From contig NC_063012.1 of assembly GCF_020509005.1 (NCBI RefSeq), positions 9,486,001-9,550,000 on the forward strand: DNA of 64,000 bases, given 5' to 3'. Below the pieces are notes generated by a model, which worked only from the letters and a program-made list of their open reading frames with translations, was not told the DNA's origin and made no database searches. The DNA comes from Fulvia fulva. Taxonomy: Eukaryota > Ascomycota > Dothideomycetes > Mycosphaerellales > Mycosphaerellaceae. Shown piece by piece: positions 41,321 through 51,393 of the stretch. How positions within the stretch are numbered: position 1 is the first letter of the stretch; each line of letters starts with the position of its first letter. Both the position numbers and the translations under genes were made by a program.

Positions 41321-44152
41321 ATGCCATCCGGCCCATTGAATGCTGAGACGGCCAAAGACGCTCCCGTACGACTTTCGCTTCCTCTCGACTTCCAGCAAGA
41401 TGTCTTCCACGCACTCCGCGAAGAGGACATCCTCCTCATCCTCGCACGCGGTCTTGGTCTTTTGCGCCTCGTGACGAATCTCCTTCACAGCTACGATGCG
41501 GCTGGCAACAACCTCGTCATCCTTGTCGGCGCAGACGAACGTGAGAACGACTGGATCGGCGAGTCGTTGGCGGAGCATGCAGCAATGTCTGGCTCGCCAA
41601 AGTGCAGAGGCATGCAGTTGGTCAATACAGACTTGACCAACGTCGGAACAAGAGAGAAGATGTACAGGCGAGGCGGAATTTGCAGTATCACCAGCAGGAT
41701 ATTGATCGTTGACTTCTTGTCTGGGCTGCTAGATCCAGCTACAGTCACGGGCCTGGCGGTGCTGCATGCTGAGAGGGTTGCGGCCACCAGCTTGGAAGCA
41801 TTCATCGTCAGACTCTATAGGCAAAAGAACAAGGCCGGCTTCTTGAAAGCCTTCTCAGACTCTCCCGAACCGCTCACGTCAGGCTTCCAACCACTGACCA
41901 GCATCCTGAAGAACCTCTTCCTGCGAAAACCGCTGCTGTACCCACGATTCCATGTCACTGTGGCTAAGAGTCTCGAGGGCAAGAGGAAGGCAGAGGTCAT
42001 CGAGCTGGAAGTACCCATGTCCGATGCCATGAAGGACATCCAGAATGCACTATTGGAGTGCATTGACGTCAGCATATCCGAGCTGAAGAAGGGCAATACT
42101 GGCATCGACATGGACGACTGGAACGCAGACAGCGCTCTGCATCGCAACTTCGACTCCATTGTCAGAAGACAGCTGGATCCAGTGTGGCATCGTACGAGCT
42201 TTCGAACAAGACAGATCGTCCGAGATCTGAGCATGCTAAGGACGATTCTCCACCATGTACTGACCTTGAACGCTGTCGACTTCAACAAATACCTCGACAC
42301 CGTCCTTGCTGCATCGCAGCCACCTCCAGGCTCGACGAGACAGAACCAGTCACCTTGGCTGTTCCTGGATGCTGCACACACAATGTTCGATTCTGCTAAG
42401 AGACGGGTATACACGGGCAAAATTACAGAGAATGCTTCGGAAGAAAGTCTCAATGCAACGCTCGAAGAGATGCCGAAGTGGTCACTCCTAGCAGAGATCT
42501 TGGAAGAGATCGAAAGAGACGTATCCTTCAATCCACAACCCAACGACGAGTCTAGTGGTAGCATTTTGATAATGGTGGGAGATCAAGGTACTGCTAGACA
42601 GCTGCGAGAATATTTGCAGACCATGTTCAAGGGCTCTGATATGCTGGAGAAGGACGATGCAGACGACGAACCGCAGGATCGGAAGCCCAGTGCAAAGTAC
42701 CTGCTACGCCGGAAGCTCAGAAACTACCTGCAATGGAAGAGAGACTTCGCTCGAGTCAGCAGCAACCTCTTCACCGAAAACCAGAAAGAGATCAACGGTA
42801 CCTCAAAAGTACATGCGACCGGTCAAGGTCTTCGTGGAGGCAGAGCACCTCCGAACAAAAGACGAAGAGTACGTGGCGGCGGCACTGCCGGCTCTGCTCC
42901 AGCAAGAGCAGCCAATGGCTCTGTTCAGATCGCTGGCGATAAAGAGTCCCACATACAATCTCTGATGCACGACTTGACACAGAACGACACGCTTGATGAG
43001 AATGCGGCAGCCAAAGTTGACCTTGGTGCTGATCCGCTTGACGACATGGAAGACTATTACGAACTTTTCGACATGAAAGACCTTGTACTAATTCATCCCT
43101 ACGACGGTGATATGGATGATCACCTACTGGAAGAGATCAAACCCAGATATGTCATTATGTACGAACCAGATGCGGCGTTCATCAGGAGAATCGAAGTATA
43201 CAGGAGCAGCCATGGAAACCGACAGGTCCGTGTCTATTTCATGTACTACGGCGGAAGTGTTGAAGAGCAAAGGTATCTCAGCACTGTACGCAGGGAGAAA
43301 GATGCTTTCGCCAAGCTCATCCGAGAACGAGGAAACATGGCCCTGACGTTCACTCACGATGCGGAGAAGGCCGATCCGCAAGAGAGCTTTCTGCGCACTG
43401 TCAACACTCGCATAGCAGGTGGCGGTCGACTGGCAGCCACGGCAGAGCCACCTCGCGTCGTCGTTGACGTTCGAGAGTTTCGAAGCAGTCTACCATCGCT
43501 ATGCCACGGGCGCCAGATGATTGTGATACCTTGCATGCTCACAGTTGGCGACTATGTCCTGACCCCCGAGATCTGCATCGAGAGAAAGAGCGTTCGCGAC
43601 TTGATCTCCTCTTTCTCGGATGGACGCCTCTACAACCAAGCAGAGACAATGCTCCAGCACTACAAGTCACCCATGCTCCTCATCGAGTTCGACGCCCAGA
43701 AAGCCTTCACCCTCGAACCCTTCGCAGACCTCTCCGCCACCATCGGCACCTCATCCGTAGTCGGCACAGATCTCCAATCAAAACTCGTCCTCCTCACCCT
43801 AGCCTTCCCCAAACTCCGCATCATCTGGTCCAGCTCACCCTACCAAACAGCGGAAATCTTCGAAGAACTCAAGAAGCAGCAACCCGAACCTGACCCTATC
43901 AAGGCGGTCCAGCTTGGCCTTGAGAATGGCGAGGATCCAGAGACGAGGACTTTTAGTCAGACGCCGCAGGATATGCTACGGTGTGTGCCTGGCGTCACAG
44001 GAAAGGCCCTCAACAAACTCATTCTTGAGTATGAGAACGTGCAGGAAGTCGCGAATGAGGATGAGGCGAAGTTGTCGGGGTTGATTGGGAAAGAGAATGC
44101 TAGGCAGATTAGGGCGTTTTTTGATAGGAGTGTTTGGGATGTGGATGATTGA
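41321..44152 (+). CDS. RAD1: XPF/Rad1 structure-specific endonuclease subunit
   Basis: Intronless, 943 residues. This is the catalytic subunit of the nucleotide-excision-repair nuclease that, with Rad10/ERCC1, cuts 5' of a lesion and trims flaps in recombination. The N-terminus has the decayed helicase-like fold (LPLDFQQDVFHALREEDILL). The ERCC4 nuclease motif GDYVLTPEICIERKSVRD lies at about residues 741-758 and shows the GDx(n)ERKx3D metal-binding set. DVREFRSSLP begins the nuclease domain. The C-terminal tandem helix-hairpin-helix (CVPGVTGKALNKLI) mediates pairing with Rad10. A basic loop PPNKRRRVRGGG (about 515) is a likely nuclear signal. All parts are intact and length is normal. Confidence 0.95.
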   Translation: MPSGPLNAETAKDAPVRLSLPLDFQQDVFHALREEDILLILARGLGLLRLVTNLLHSYDAAGNNLVILVGADERENDWIGESLAEHAAMSGSPKCRGMQLVNTDLTNVGTREKMYRRGGICSITSRILIVDFLSGLLDPATVTGLAVLHAERVAATSLEAFIVRLYRQKNKAGFLKAFSDSPEPLTSGFQPLTSILKNLFLRKPLLYPRFHVTVAKSLEGKRKAEVIELEVPMSDAMKDIQNALLECIDVSISELKKGNTGIDMDDWNADSALHRNFDSIVRRQLDPVWHRTSFRTRQIVRDLSMLRTILHHVLTLNAVDFNKYLDTVLAASQPPPGSTRQNQSPWLFLDAAHTMFDSAKRRVYTGKITENASEESLNATLEEMPKWSLLAEILEEIERDVSFNPQPNDESSGSILIMVGDQGTARQLREYLQTMFKGSDMLEKDDADDEPQDRKPSAKYLLRRKLRNYLQWKRDFARVSSNLFTENQKEINGTSKVHATGQGLRGGRAPPNKRRRVRGGGTAGSAPARAANGSVQIAGDKESHIQSLMHDLTQNDTLDENAAAKVDLGADPLDDMEDYYELFDMKDLVLIHPYDGDMDDHLLEEIKPRYVIMYEPDAAFIRRIEVYRSSHGNRQVRVYFMYYGGSVEEQRYLSTVRREKDAFAKLIRERGNMALTFTHDAEKADPQESFLRTVNTRIAGGGRLAATAEPPRVVVDVREFRSSLPSLCHGRQMIVIPCMLTVGDYVLTPEICIERKSVRDLISSFSDGRLYNQAETMLQHYKSPMLLIEFDAQKAFTLEPFADLSATIGTSSVVGTDLQSKLVLLTLAFPKLRIIWSSSPYQTAEIFEELKKQQPEPDPIKAVQLGLENGEDPETRTFSQTPQDMLRCVPGVTGKALNKLILEYENVQEVANEDEAKLSGLIGKENARQIRAFFDRSVWDVDD

Positions 44153-44415
44153 AGTACTTCCCACGAAAGTCTTCACTTCACATGGAAAGAACGACTCGCG
44201 ATTGAGAGCTTGTGCATACAGATACTGGGCGCGTGGTCTCTCCGAAGCCTTCAGCTTCAAGGCCAGCCTTCCCGCGCAGCAGCTCACTTTCGGCGCCCTC
44301 ATAGCCTATGATCTCTTTCACTGCACATAATATCACTGACGTATCGACAACCTGGCGACAAATATCACACACTTGGTCAAGGTTGCACTGGCATCGACCA
44401 ACAGTCACCGCATGA

Positions 44416-45564
44416 ATGGCACCGTTCCATCAACGAAACATCGTCGCACAACATCTGCACTCAGCATACCGACCAGAAGAAGACGCCGACTCACTGTTCG
44501 AAGCGACCTTCAACACCAAGAACCACGCCAAGATGCCTCGCACTCCTTCCTCCGACCCAGGCTTCAAGCCTGATCTCAAGCTTGAGGAGCAAGAGACCGA
44601 CTGCGAAGAGCCACAAGCACCACACCGCACTTCCCTTCATCCACAGCGACCCCTCTATCAGCACCAGATTCCAGGCACGTTCGACCACACGTCCAAGAAC
44701 CAACGCCTCTCCTTGACTTGTCACATCAAAAAGTTCATGAAGGACAGCAAAGCCAACGACCTCACTCCTGACCAGCGTTGGCCCATGCTTTTGAAACTAC
44801 GAGAGAGCAAGCTCAAAGAGATGGAGGATATGGGCAAGCTGACCCTGCAAACGCACCCCGACCGCCTGGCCAACGGATGGATTGAACACGATGACGAATC
44901 CCGGATCCGGAAGCACTTTGCTAGCTACCTAGATGGTCGTACCGCAGGAACAAGCTACTTTCAGTCCACCGCCACCACCGACAGATCCGGAAGGCCAGTA
45001 CAGAGATGGGACTACAAGGAGAGCTCAGACGAGGAGGGCGACGACGATCAAGACGACGAAGAGCCAGACGCACCTAGGATCAAGCGCGAGCATCTCGGTA
45101 ACAGCGAGGTTAGCACACCACGCAGCGGCGCCACAGTTGCACAGATTGGCCTAGGCGTACCAGCACACCTCGAGTTGATCGATGGCAAAGCTGTCTCGCG
45201 TAGCTTCTGCTTTCGTGCGATGCTGAACGAGGCCAACGGCCTCGCGGCTGCCGAGGGAATGGAGAGCGTGCGGAAGACCTGGAAGTGGATCGATGGGGTG
45301 ATGGTGGTGTGGCCGGCTTTCGATACAGAGTCTGAGAATGATGGCCGCAACACAGATCCTCCACGGGCTGACTCGGTGGTTCATGGGGAGAGCAAAGTCG
45401 ACAAGCAGAAGGTTGAGGAGAAGACCGAGGCTTCATCATCTCAATGCGGCCCCGATGAGGTTTCTGGTGGCATTCAAGGCATCAAGCGACCGGGTGAGGA
45501 TGGCCTTGAGGGAGAGGAAGCTGTGGTGAAGAGGATCAAGATCGAGGCTGCAGAGGTGCTGTGA
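44416..45564 (+). CDS. Acidic hypothetical protein
   Basis: One frame of 382 residues from the ATG at 44416; a later ATG at 44533 (MPRTPSSDPGF) is an equally good start. The central region (about 95-185) is basic and helical (KFMKDSKANDLTPDQRWPML, KLKEMEDMGKLTLQ). An Asp/Glu run (DEEGDDDQDDEEPD) follows, then a second helical section (RSFCFRAMLNEANGLAAAEG) and a disordered acidic tail ending KRIKIEAAEVL. I see no enzyme motif; a nuclear or chromatin-associated protein would fit the charge pattern, but this is a guess. The 263-bp gap to RAD1 is featureless. Confidence 0.6.
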   Translation: MAPFHQRNIVAQHLHSAYRPEEDADSLFEATFNTKNHAKMPRTPSSDPGFKPDLKLEEQETDCEEPQAPHRTSLHPQRPLYQHQIPGTFDHTSKNQRLSLTCHIKKFMKDSKANDLTPDQRWPMLLKLRESKLKEMEDMGKLTLQTHPDRLANGWIEHDDESRIRKHFASYLDGRTAGTSYFQSTATTDRSGRPVQRWDYKESSDEEGDDDQDDEEPDAPRIKREHLGNSEVSTPRSGATVAQIGLGVPAHLELIDGKAVSRSFCFRAMLNEANGLAAAEGMESVRKTWKWIDGVMVVWPAFDTESENDGRNTDPPRADSVVHGESKVDKQKVEEKTEASSSQCGPDEVSGGIQGIKRPGEDGLEGEEAVVKRIKIEAAEVL

Positions 45565-45786
45565 ACACCTTATTGCTTTCGAGACCGGACATATCATAAT
45601 CTACGTAACTGACGACTCGGTGGAACGACTGCTTCTTTTGCTTCAAGCAGCAATATGTACCATACCATACTATGACCTAGTACCAAGCAGCGATCTGCGC
45701 TGCCATTGAAAGTGCACCATGCAAGCATATTCCTACACCTCAACGTTCAACACACATTCAGACCCATCCCTCATCGACGTACTGAC

Positions 45787-46203
45787 TCATTTAATACTCC
45801 CCTTAATCTCCGCCTTCATCCTCTCCGCCTCCCTCCGTCGATCCAACTCCGCCTGCACCCCCGCCGCCCTCTTCCTCTCTACATCCGCCTCCCACTCCGT
45901 CCAAACTACACACACCCCCAAGTCAGCAAAAAAGAAAAAAGAAACCCACACCATCACAATTCCAGCAAATAAAAAGTACTCACTATGCCGATCCGTCCCA
46001 CTATACTTCTTCAAATTCGTAACGAAATGGTCAAACTCCTCCTGCTTCTCCTTGCGCCGCTCCAAACTCCTACGCTGTAGCTCCGGGTTGTACTTTAGGA
46101 AGAGTTCCTCTTCGGTGGGTGTGACGTAGTAGATTAGAGCGGGACCACCGATGCAGCAGATGCCGCCTGCTGCGACCATTTTGATCCAGGTTATTGTGCG
46201 CAT
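45787..46203 (-). CDS. CBP4: Cbp4, cytochrome b/complex III assembly factor
   Basis: Two exons (46203-45984 and 45905-45787) encode 112 residues, the usual size. Cbp4 binds newly made cytochrome b in the inner mitochondrial membrane as part of the early complex III assembly intermediate. The N-terminus [26 protein letters not shown] is a membrane anchor (shown only to indicate the helix, residues 9-25). It is followed by the family signature [19 protein letters not shown] and the charged helix [14 protein letters not shown]. Splicing restores DRHIWTEWE, the expected continuation. The 78-nt intron is a multiple of three and has no stop in frame, so the unspliced RNA would encode a longer protein (see findings). 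Confidence 0.85.
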   Translation of the reverse strand: MRTITWIKMVAAGGICCIGGPALIYYVTPTEEELFLKYNPELQRRSLERRKEKQEEFDHFVTNLKKYSGTDRHSEYFLFAGIVMVWVSFFFFADLGVCVVWTEWEADVERKRAAGVQAELDRRREAERMKAEIKGSIK

Positions 46204-46582
46204 TGTTGCTGGTGGCGGGGGAGGTGCCGCAGGTTTGTGGTGGGATGGGGGTTCGGGCTAGTTGCAGGCTGAAGATGGGTGGTCTTGAGGGGGGTAATTG
46301 ATTGCGAGGGTTGGGTTGATGGAGTGGATGGTGGATGGGATGTCTATGGATTGTGTAGTAATAGCATGAAGTCGATTGCACCGAGATGCAGATTGGCGCT
46401 AGCTGTTTTGGGGAAGTGGAGCTCCATGCCTGGGGCAACAATTTCCATCAACGACAGGATATCAATTACTCACGATGCGGCTGGCGGACCATGAGTTATG
46501 ACGACTGATAAGCGTTGCTGCCACGAGTTCCATCGTATTATGTACCGGCCACTACATACATGTTATCTGATCCTACCTCGTC
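46204..46582. other. Spacer, 379 bp
   Basis: Lies between the CBP4 start and the stop of the WD40-RING gene, both on the minus strand. It must contain the CBP4 promoter. A G-rich plus-strand section (46250-46340) is the only compositional feature. Confidence 0.45.
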
Positions 46583-49500
46583 TCAACCATTCCCATAATC
46601 AAACTGCCGCAGACGCAAAGGATCAGTAAGGCTAGGATTCTTTCTGGTGCCGAACCTATTCCCATGTTCCTCCGTGCCGTTCTCTAGATTGGTGAATTGC
46701 AAGTTCGATATGTCCACGGTAGCGCAATGACAGCCACAACCTGTCGGGCACGTAAAGTCACCAGCCTCTATCGACGACACTACATCTTCAAGACACGCTG
46801 GATGCGTGACGTGCAGGCAAGAAGGACACATCTGTTCCGCCGCTTGAATCAAGCAAAAGCAAATGCTGCACTCAACAGCAAGTCGACCAGTCGTTGCCAT
46901 GGGTATGACGAAAGCATCGGAAATCGGACCTGCAACCTCAGCAGGACGATCGTCGAAAGCTCCAACATTCTCAAGCTCGGTTGCTTCAAGCACCATATCC
47001 CAAGAACGAAGTTGCTCGGCATAAGATTGCCGCCAGGAATGACCTTTTATGGCAAGCTGTTCCGTGAGAAGTGGCTCCGGAGCGGGCAACAGCTCCTCGC
47101 CAAAGAACATGTCATTCTTGGTCTTGAACACAACGCTTATGCCGGACTGCTTAGGCGTATGCGGGAGACTGTCATCGACAGTCCTGTCGCTGTCATAATT
47201 GTCATCTTGCTGCGCGAGACTCAAACTGCGTCGATCTGTTTTGCCAGCATCAAGGTTTGACGCAAAAGAGACAGTCTTACTCCAGCTGCCAGTAGACCGA
47301 TCTGGCAGACTTGTGGAAAGCTCGTTTCCAGGACTCGTGCCCAGCCGTTTCGTAGGCGGTGACGATCCGTATGAGGACAGCTTTTCGGCGATCGAGGCAG
47401 CATAATTCTTTGCAGCTATGCTGAAGCTGCTGCGGTGATGCTCAGGACTGACTGACCCCGATACAGTGAGCTTGGAGTTCTGTCGTGGCAAAGATGGCAA
47501 AGTCAGAGGAGGGGTACTGTTAGATGAATCGATGTATGGTGTGCCTGGCTGCGAGGCATTGCGCGAGGAGTTTTGAGATCCATGGCGCTTTCTCGGTGAA
47601 TTTGTGGAATGGCCTGAGCGGACGGAGCTGGCTTGCAGTATTGGGATACCAGGAGGATACCTTGTGCTATCTATCGAAGCGACTTCGCGAGTCGGCGATC
47701 GCTTGGCTTTTACCACTGATTGTGTAGTCGGCGGTTGTTGAGGTAGTTTGGGAGACTGTAGGTGCCGTTGGGAAGCTTGTTTCAGGATGGCCGACATACA
47801 TGCTAGGAGCTGCACACTGGCCAAAGCCTCTGCTTGAGCGAATATGCGCTCGAACGCCCATGCTTTATCAAGAGGGTGATATGGGAACGTCAGGTTTGTC
47901 GATCCGCTAGGCAGTCCAGCAAGGGGCTGGGCGAGGGAATTGTTCATCGAGGTTTCAAGACCAGCGTAACCCGTCGATACAACAGACATGTCATTAGATC
48001 GTTGGGGCTGATAGCCATCTGCGGCTGTTGATTCGGGCAGGAGTGCCAGCAGGCGCCAAAGATCAGCCGTTGCAGGCAAGTCCTCATCCTCAGCAGAGCT
48101 AGCGTTCTCACGACAGACCTTACCTAGATCCTCTGTATCGTCTTGCAGCATCCGATACTTGGCAGCGAGCAATTTACGCGTAGGTGTCAGTTCCTCGACA
48201 TTATGCACCGAGACGTTGACAGTACCTCCATTGAAGAAAGTAGCAGAAGTGGCCTTGATAGGTGATGTCTTGAGCTTCCACGATGGCCTGCTGTCGAAAG
48301 ACGACGGCTTTATGGCGAATTGCGGTACAGTAGGCTCGGTCTTCTCGGCATTGGACTCATTATCGCTATCCAGGACACTATCTCGGCTAGGTGAGGACGA
48401 CGCCAAGTTCCCGAAGCTAGGGAACAGCTGCGTGGTTCTAGTACCGCGGCCTGCGGACCGAGTCACCTCGTTTTGCTGTGGCTGCAGCTCTATCTGATCT
48501 TCGTACCTTGTGGGGAAGAAGGTCAGAAGTTGACCATTTGCATTGAAAGCCGCCCCACAACTTCTTGGAAGAGGCACGTTGACACCCCCAGGCAAGTAAG
48601 AGCTACTGCCCTGCATGTCTGCCGCGAACGTCTCATCATCAGAGTCGCTGTCATTGTCATTCGTGGCCATGGTGCTGATAGAATCGAATGATGCTCGTGG
48701 TGGAGGAAGATATAAACTCTCGTCAAGCGGTGCCAGCATCGAACCAGGAGACACCTTGCGCGCCGGAATTGAGGGCGACAAGAATGGCATCGGAGAATCG
48801 TTCTCGTCTCCGTCCGCATTGCTTTCATTAGGCAGCTCGAGGCTCGAGGTCATTGCTCGAGAGATAGGAGTTTCAGATCCTGACTCTTCGACCCTGGGAA
48901 GCTTCTTTTGTGCTTTCCTTTTCTGCTTGACTGGTGACTTGATGACAGCCTCGGGCGTTGGTGACAGTAAAGGGCTCCGGGACGAAATAATCTTGACACG
49001 GCGACTGGGCTCAGCTCTCATCATGCCTTTGGCAACGCCGGAAGGCTTTGAACCACTGTCACGGATCACCGTCTGCTGTAGAGCCTTTCGCTCTGCTTCC
49101 CAACCCATGCCATCGAGCACTTGCACGGGCACAGTATATGATTGTGCCGACGTCGCATAAGAAACGAGTACGTTTGCAGCGTTGTTGCGGCTGATAGTGG
49201 CAAAGCTGTCGATCAAGATATCGGCATGTAACCGCCACAGCTCCATGAGTTCTCCATGATCCATAGGATAAGCATAGAAGAATAAGGTCGTGCTTTGGAA
49301 AGGCAGTACTACTATTCCGTGGCGACCGAATGCGCTAGCTTGCCTGATCCGATAGCCCACCTCGAAAGTTACCAGCAGGGACAAGCTTGCGTTATCAGAG
49401 TGATACCAAGGCGTATCATCGTTGTCCAAATCCTCATGTATAGACGCCAATCGCGTGAGGCCGGGCGCCTCCAGTGGATTGGGAACCTTCAAGAGTTCAA

Positions 49501-50125
49501 CAGTGCCCTCAGGGCTGATATTCAGAATCGTTCCGCGGTTGGTTTGGGTCCAGCGAAACACTTTTGGCTTCAAGCTTCGGCGTCGAGAGACTGCAATGGG
49601 ACGGTTCCGGGCAACATTCCAGGTTGACACTGAACCATCGTGACTGGCTGCCAGATATCGCCAATCGTCCGACTTGAAAGCGATCGCATAGCACGGAGAA
49701 TTTATGCCTCGCAGCTGATACAGCGGCGTAGATGATGTTCTCAAGGACCAGATGCATATCGCTCCATCAGCCGAACCAGTGGCAAGCGCTCTGGGATCGT
49801 CATGAGCCCAAGCAATGTGAGTAACGACTCTGCCATTGCCCTTCAAGACATTACGAGCTCGCCTTTTCTCCACGTCGAAGATCAAAACTTGTGGCCCATT
49901 TGCAGCAGCCAAAAGGTTCAGCCTCAATGGACTGAAGGCCAGGGCCAGACATCGTTGCGATCTAGATTGATATCGAACGGTATACTTGTCTTCGTGACTG
50001 GCAGAGATCTTTCGAATGACTATGCCGTCCGGACCAGGAGACGCGACATACTCGCTGTTGACGGCCAAGTCAGAGCTGTCGCGGTCATCGTAGTGGTCCT
50101 TGATAGTGGCATCCCGAACGTCCAT
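46583..50125 (-). CDS. WDR59/Mtc5-like WD40-RING protein (GATOR2/SEACAT subunit)
   Basis: One frame of 1,180 residues. The first 330 residues form a WD40 propeller (HIAWAHDDPRALATGSADGA, YAIAFKSDDWRYLAASHDGS). A disordered Ser-rich centre is followed by VPLPRSCGAAFNANGQLLTF, which parallels the segment found in WDR59 after its RWD domain, and a helical section (DKAWAFERIFAQAEALASVQ). The C-terminus is a RING/zinc-ribbon: CSICFC...CPSC...TH...C...CPTGCGCHC. WDR59 family proteins sit on the vacuole or lysosome and relieve inhibition of TORC1 when amino acids are present. I could not find an RWD domain between propeller and PRSCGA motif, where animal WDR59 has one. The general class (WD40 plus C-terminal zinc ribbon of the SEA complex) is firmer than the exact orthologue. 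Confidence 0.72.
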   Translation of the reverse strand: MDVRDATIKDHYDDRDSSDLAVNSEYVASPGPDGIVIRKISASHEDKYTVRYQSRSQRCLALAFSPLRLNLLAAANGPQVLIFDVEKRRARNVLKGNGRVVTHIAWAHDDPRALATGSADGAICIWSLRTSSTPLYQLRGINSPCYAIAFKSDDWRYLAASHDGSVSTWNVARNRPIAVSRRRSLKPKVFRWTQTNRGTILNISPEGTVELLKVPNPLEAPGLTRLASIHEDLDNDDTPWYHSDNASLSLLVTFEVGYRIRQASAFGRHGIVVLPFQSTTLFFYAYPMDHGELMELWRLHADILIDSFATISRNNAANVLVSYATSAQSYTVPVQVLDGMGWEAERKALQQTVIRDSGSKPSGVAKGMMRAEPSRRVKIISSRSPLLSPTPEAVIKSPVKQKRKAQKKLPRVEESGSETPISRAMTSSLELPNESNADGDENDSPMPFLSPSIPARKVSPGSMLAPLDESLYLPPPRASFDSISTMATNDNDSDSDDETFAADMQGSSSYLPGGVNVPLPRSCGAAFNANGQLLTFFPTRYEDQIELQPQQNEVTRSAGRGTRTTQLFPSFGNLASSSPSRDSVLDSDNESNAEKTEPTVPQFAIKPSSFDSRPSWKLKTSPIKATSATFFNGGTVNVSVHNVEELTPTRKLLAAKYRMLQDDTEDLGKVCRENASSAEDEDLPATADLWRLLALLPESTAADGYQPQRSNDMSVVSTGYAGLETSMNNSLAQPLAGLPSGSTNLTFPYHPLDKAWAFERIFAQAEALASVQLLACMSAILKQASQRHLQSPKLPQQPPTTQSVVKAKRSPTREVASIDSTRYPPGIPILQASSVRSGHSTNSPRKRHGSQNSSRNASQPGTPYIDSSNSTPPLTLPSLPRQNSKLTVSGSVSPEHHRSSFSIAAKNYAASIAEKLSSYGSSPPTKRLGTSPGNELSTSLPDRSTGSWSKTVSFASNLDAGKTDRRSLSLAQQDDNYDSDRTVDDSLPHTPKQSGISVVFKTKNDMFFGEELLPAPEPLLTEQLAIKGHSWRQSYAEQLRSWDMVLEATELENVGAFDDRPAEVAGPISDAFVIPMATTGRLAVECSICFCLIQAAEQMCPSCLHVTHPACLEDVVSSIEAGDFTCPTGCGCHCATVDISNLQFTNLENGTEEHGNRFGTRKNPSLTDPLRLRQFDYGNG

Positions 50126-50526
50126 AAGCAGACTTTCAAGGCACTGCTGTGAATGTTGATGGCGCAGTCAGTACCGTGTCCATCAGGAAATGATGCCAAG
50201 GGTGAATGTAGAGGTTGTTGTCACATGCTAAGGACGAAGTTGAACACGCGACTGCCTCATGCCGCTGTCGCGATCGCCAAGCCGATGACCAAACAGGTGA
50301 CGTGGGGCAAGTCTTCACTTGAGCCTCTTTGACTACTTCACGCACCATCTGTTTGTCGCCCACAGTACCTCTCACACAGCGACACAGCGCAGAGGATCTA
50401 CGACATCTCCACTCCGCATCAGGCCGCGCAAGACCGACCACGAACAACCTCCTAGCCTGCGATCGACCACCGCCCCACCAGGCTGGTACAAACAGAGACA
50501 CCACCACCACCACCACCACCACCACC
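50126..50526. promoter_or_regulatory. Shared divergent promoter, WDR59-like gene / UBC13
   Basis: 401 bp between two start codons on opposite strands, so both promoters must lie here. Its right end is a (CAC)n tract touching the UBC13 start. No TATA box is obvious. Confidence 0.5.
50499..50526. repeat. (CAC)n microsatellite abutting the UBC13 start codon
   Basis: About nine CAC/ACC triplets run directly into the ATG at 50527. In the mRNA this would be an unstructured CA/C-rich leader right before the start, favourable for scanning. No in-frame ATG lies upstream. Confidence 0.85.
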
Positions 50527-51113
50527 ATGTCCGCCCCTCTCCCCAAGCGCATCATCAAAGAAACCGAACGCCTCCAAAACGAACCCGTCCCCGGCATCTC
50601 CGCACAACCCCACGACGACAATGCCCGCTACTTCGACGTGATAGTAGAAGGCCCAGGCGGCAGTTGCTATGAAGGTACCGCCTACCGTCACCACGAACTC
50701 CCACAATCGTATACTGACTAAAAGTACAGGCGGCGTCTTCCAGCTCGAACTCTTCCTCCCCGACGACTACCCCATGTGCCCACCGCGAATACGCTTCCTC
50801 ACACGAATCTACCACCCCAACATCGACCGTCTCGGCCGTATCTGTCTAGATGTCCTAAAGAACAACTGGAGTCCCGCGCTGCAGATTCGGACGATCTTGC
50901 TGAGTATACAGGCGCTTCTGGGAGCGCCGAACCCGGAGGATCCGTTGAATGAGGCGGTTGCGAAGCAGTGGAAGGTAAGTGAGGAATCTAGACATGGAGA
51001 GGACAGAGTATGGATGGGGTTCGGATGCTGATAATGAGTTGTAGGAGAACCAGCCGGAAGCGATCAAGACTGCGAAGGAGTGGACGGCGCAGTATGCGCA
51101 GCCGAAGAAGTGA
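50527..51113 (+). CDS. UBC13: Ubiquitin-conjugating enzyme E2 N (Ubc13)
   Basis: Three exons (50527-50674, 50730-50974, 51045-51113) give 153 residues, the family length. Ubc13 pairs with the inactive E2 variant Mms2 and builds Lys63-linked ubiquitin chains on PCNA in error-free damage tolerance. The N-terminal helix is [13 protein letters not shown], the HPN tripeptide is at 78-80, and the active-site Cys is C88 in [17 protein letters not shown]. The residues after it and the ending of the chain ([13 protein letters not shown]) are as in Ubc13. Introns are 55 and 70 nt and fall at frame-consistent points. Head to head with the WDR59-like gene. Confidence 0.96.
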
Positions 51114-51393
51114 GCATTGCCCAGGAAGAGGTAAGACGACACTTTGATATGCAAGGCGACATGGGCGCGGCGGCGGCATGGGCATTCCTGGGACATTTAG
51201 CGAGGTAGCGCGTCCCAGGAAAAGAGGGCATGAAGTGGAGAGCAGAGCAGAGCAGATGAACTGACTTACGGTGCTTTGGAACTCGGCGAGGCGGCAATAG
51301 CGTGGCGCTGGATATATGGCTCTTACACCCGTGCAGCAGTACGGTTCGACCTTACAATCATCTACATTGCAGAACATCCGACGATATCTCACG

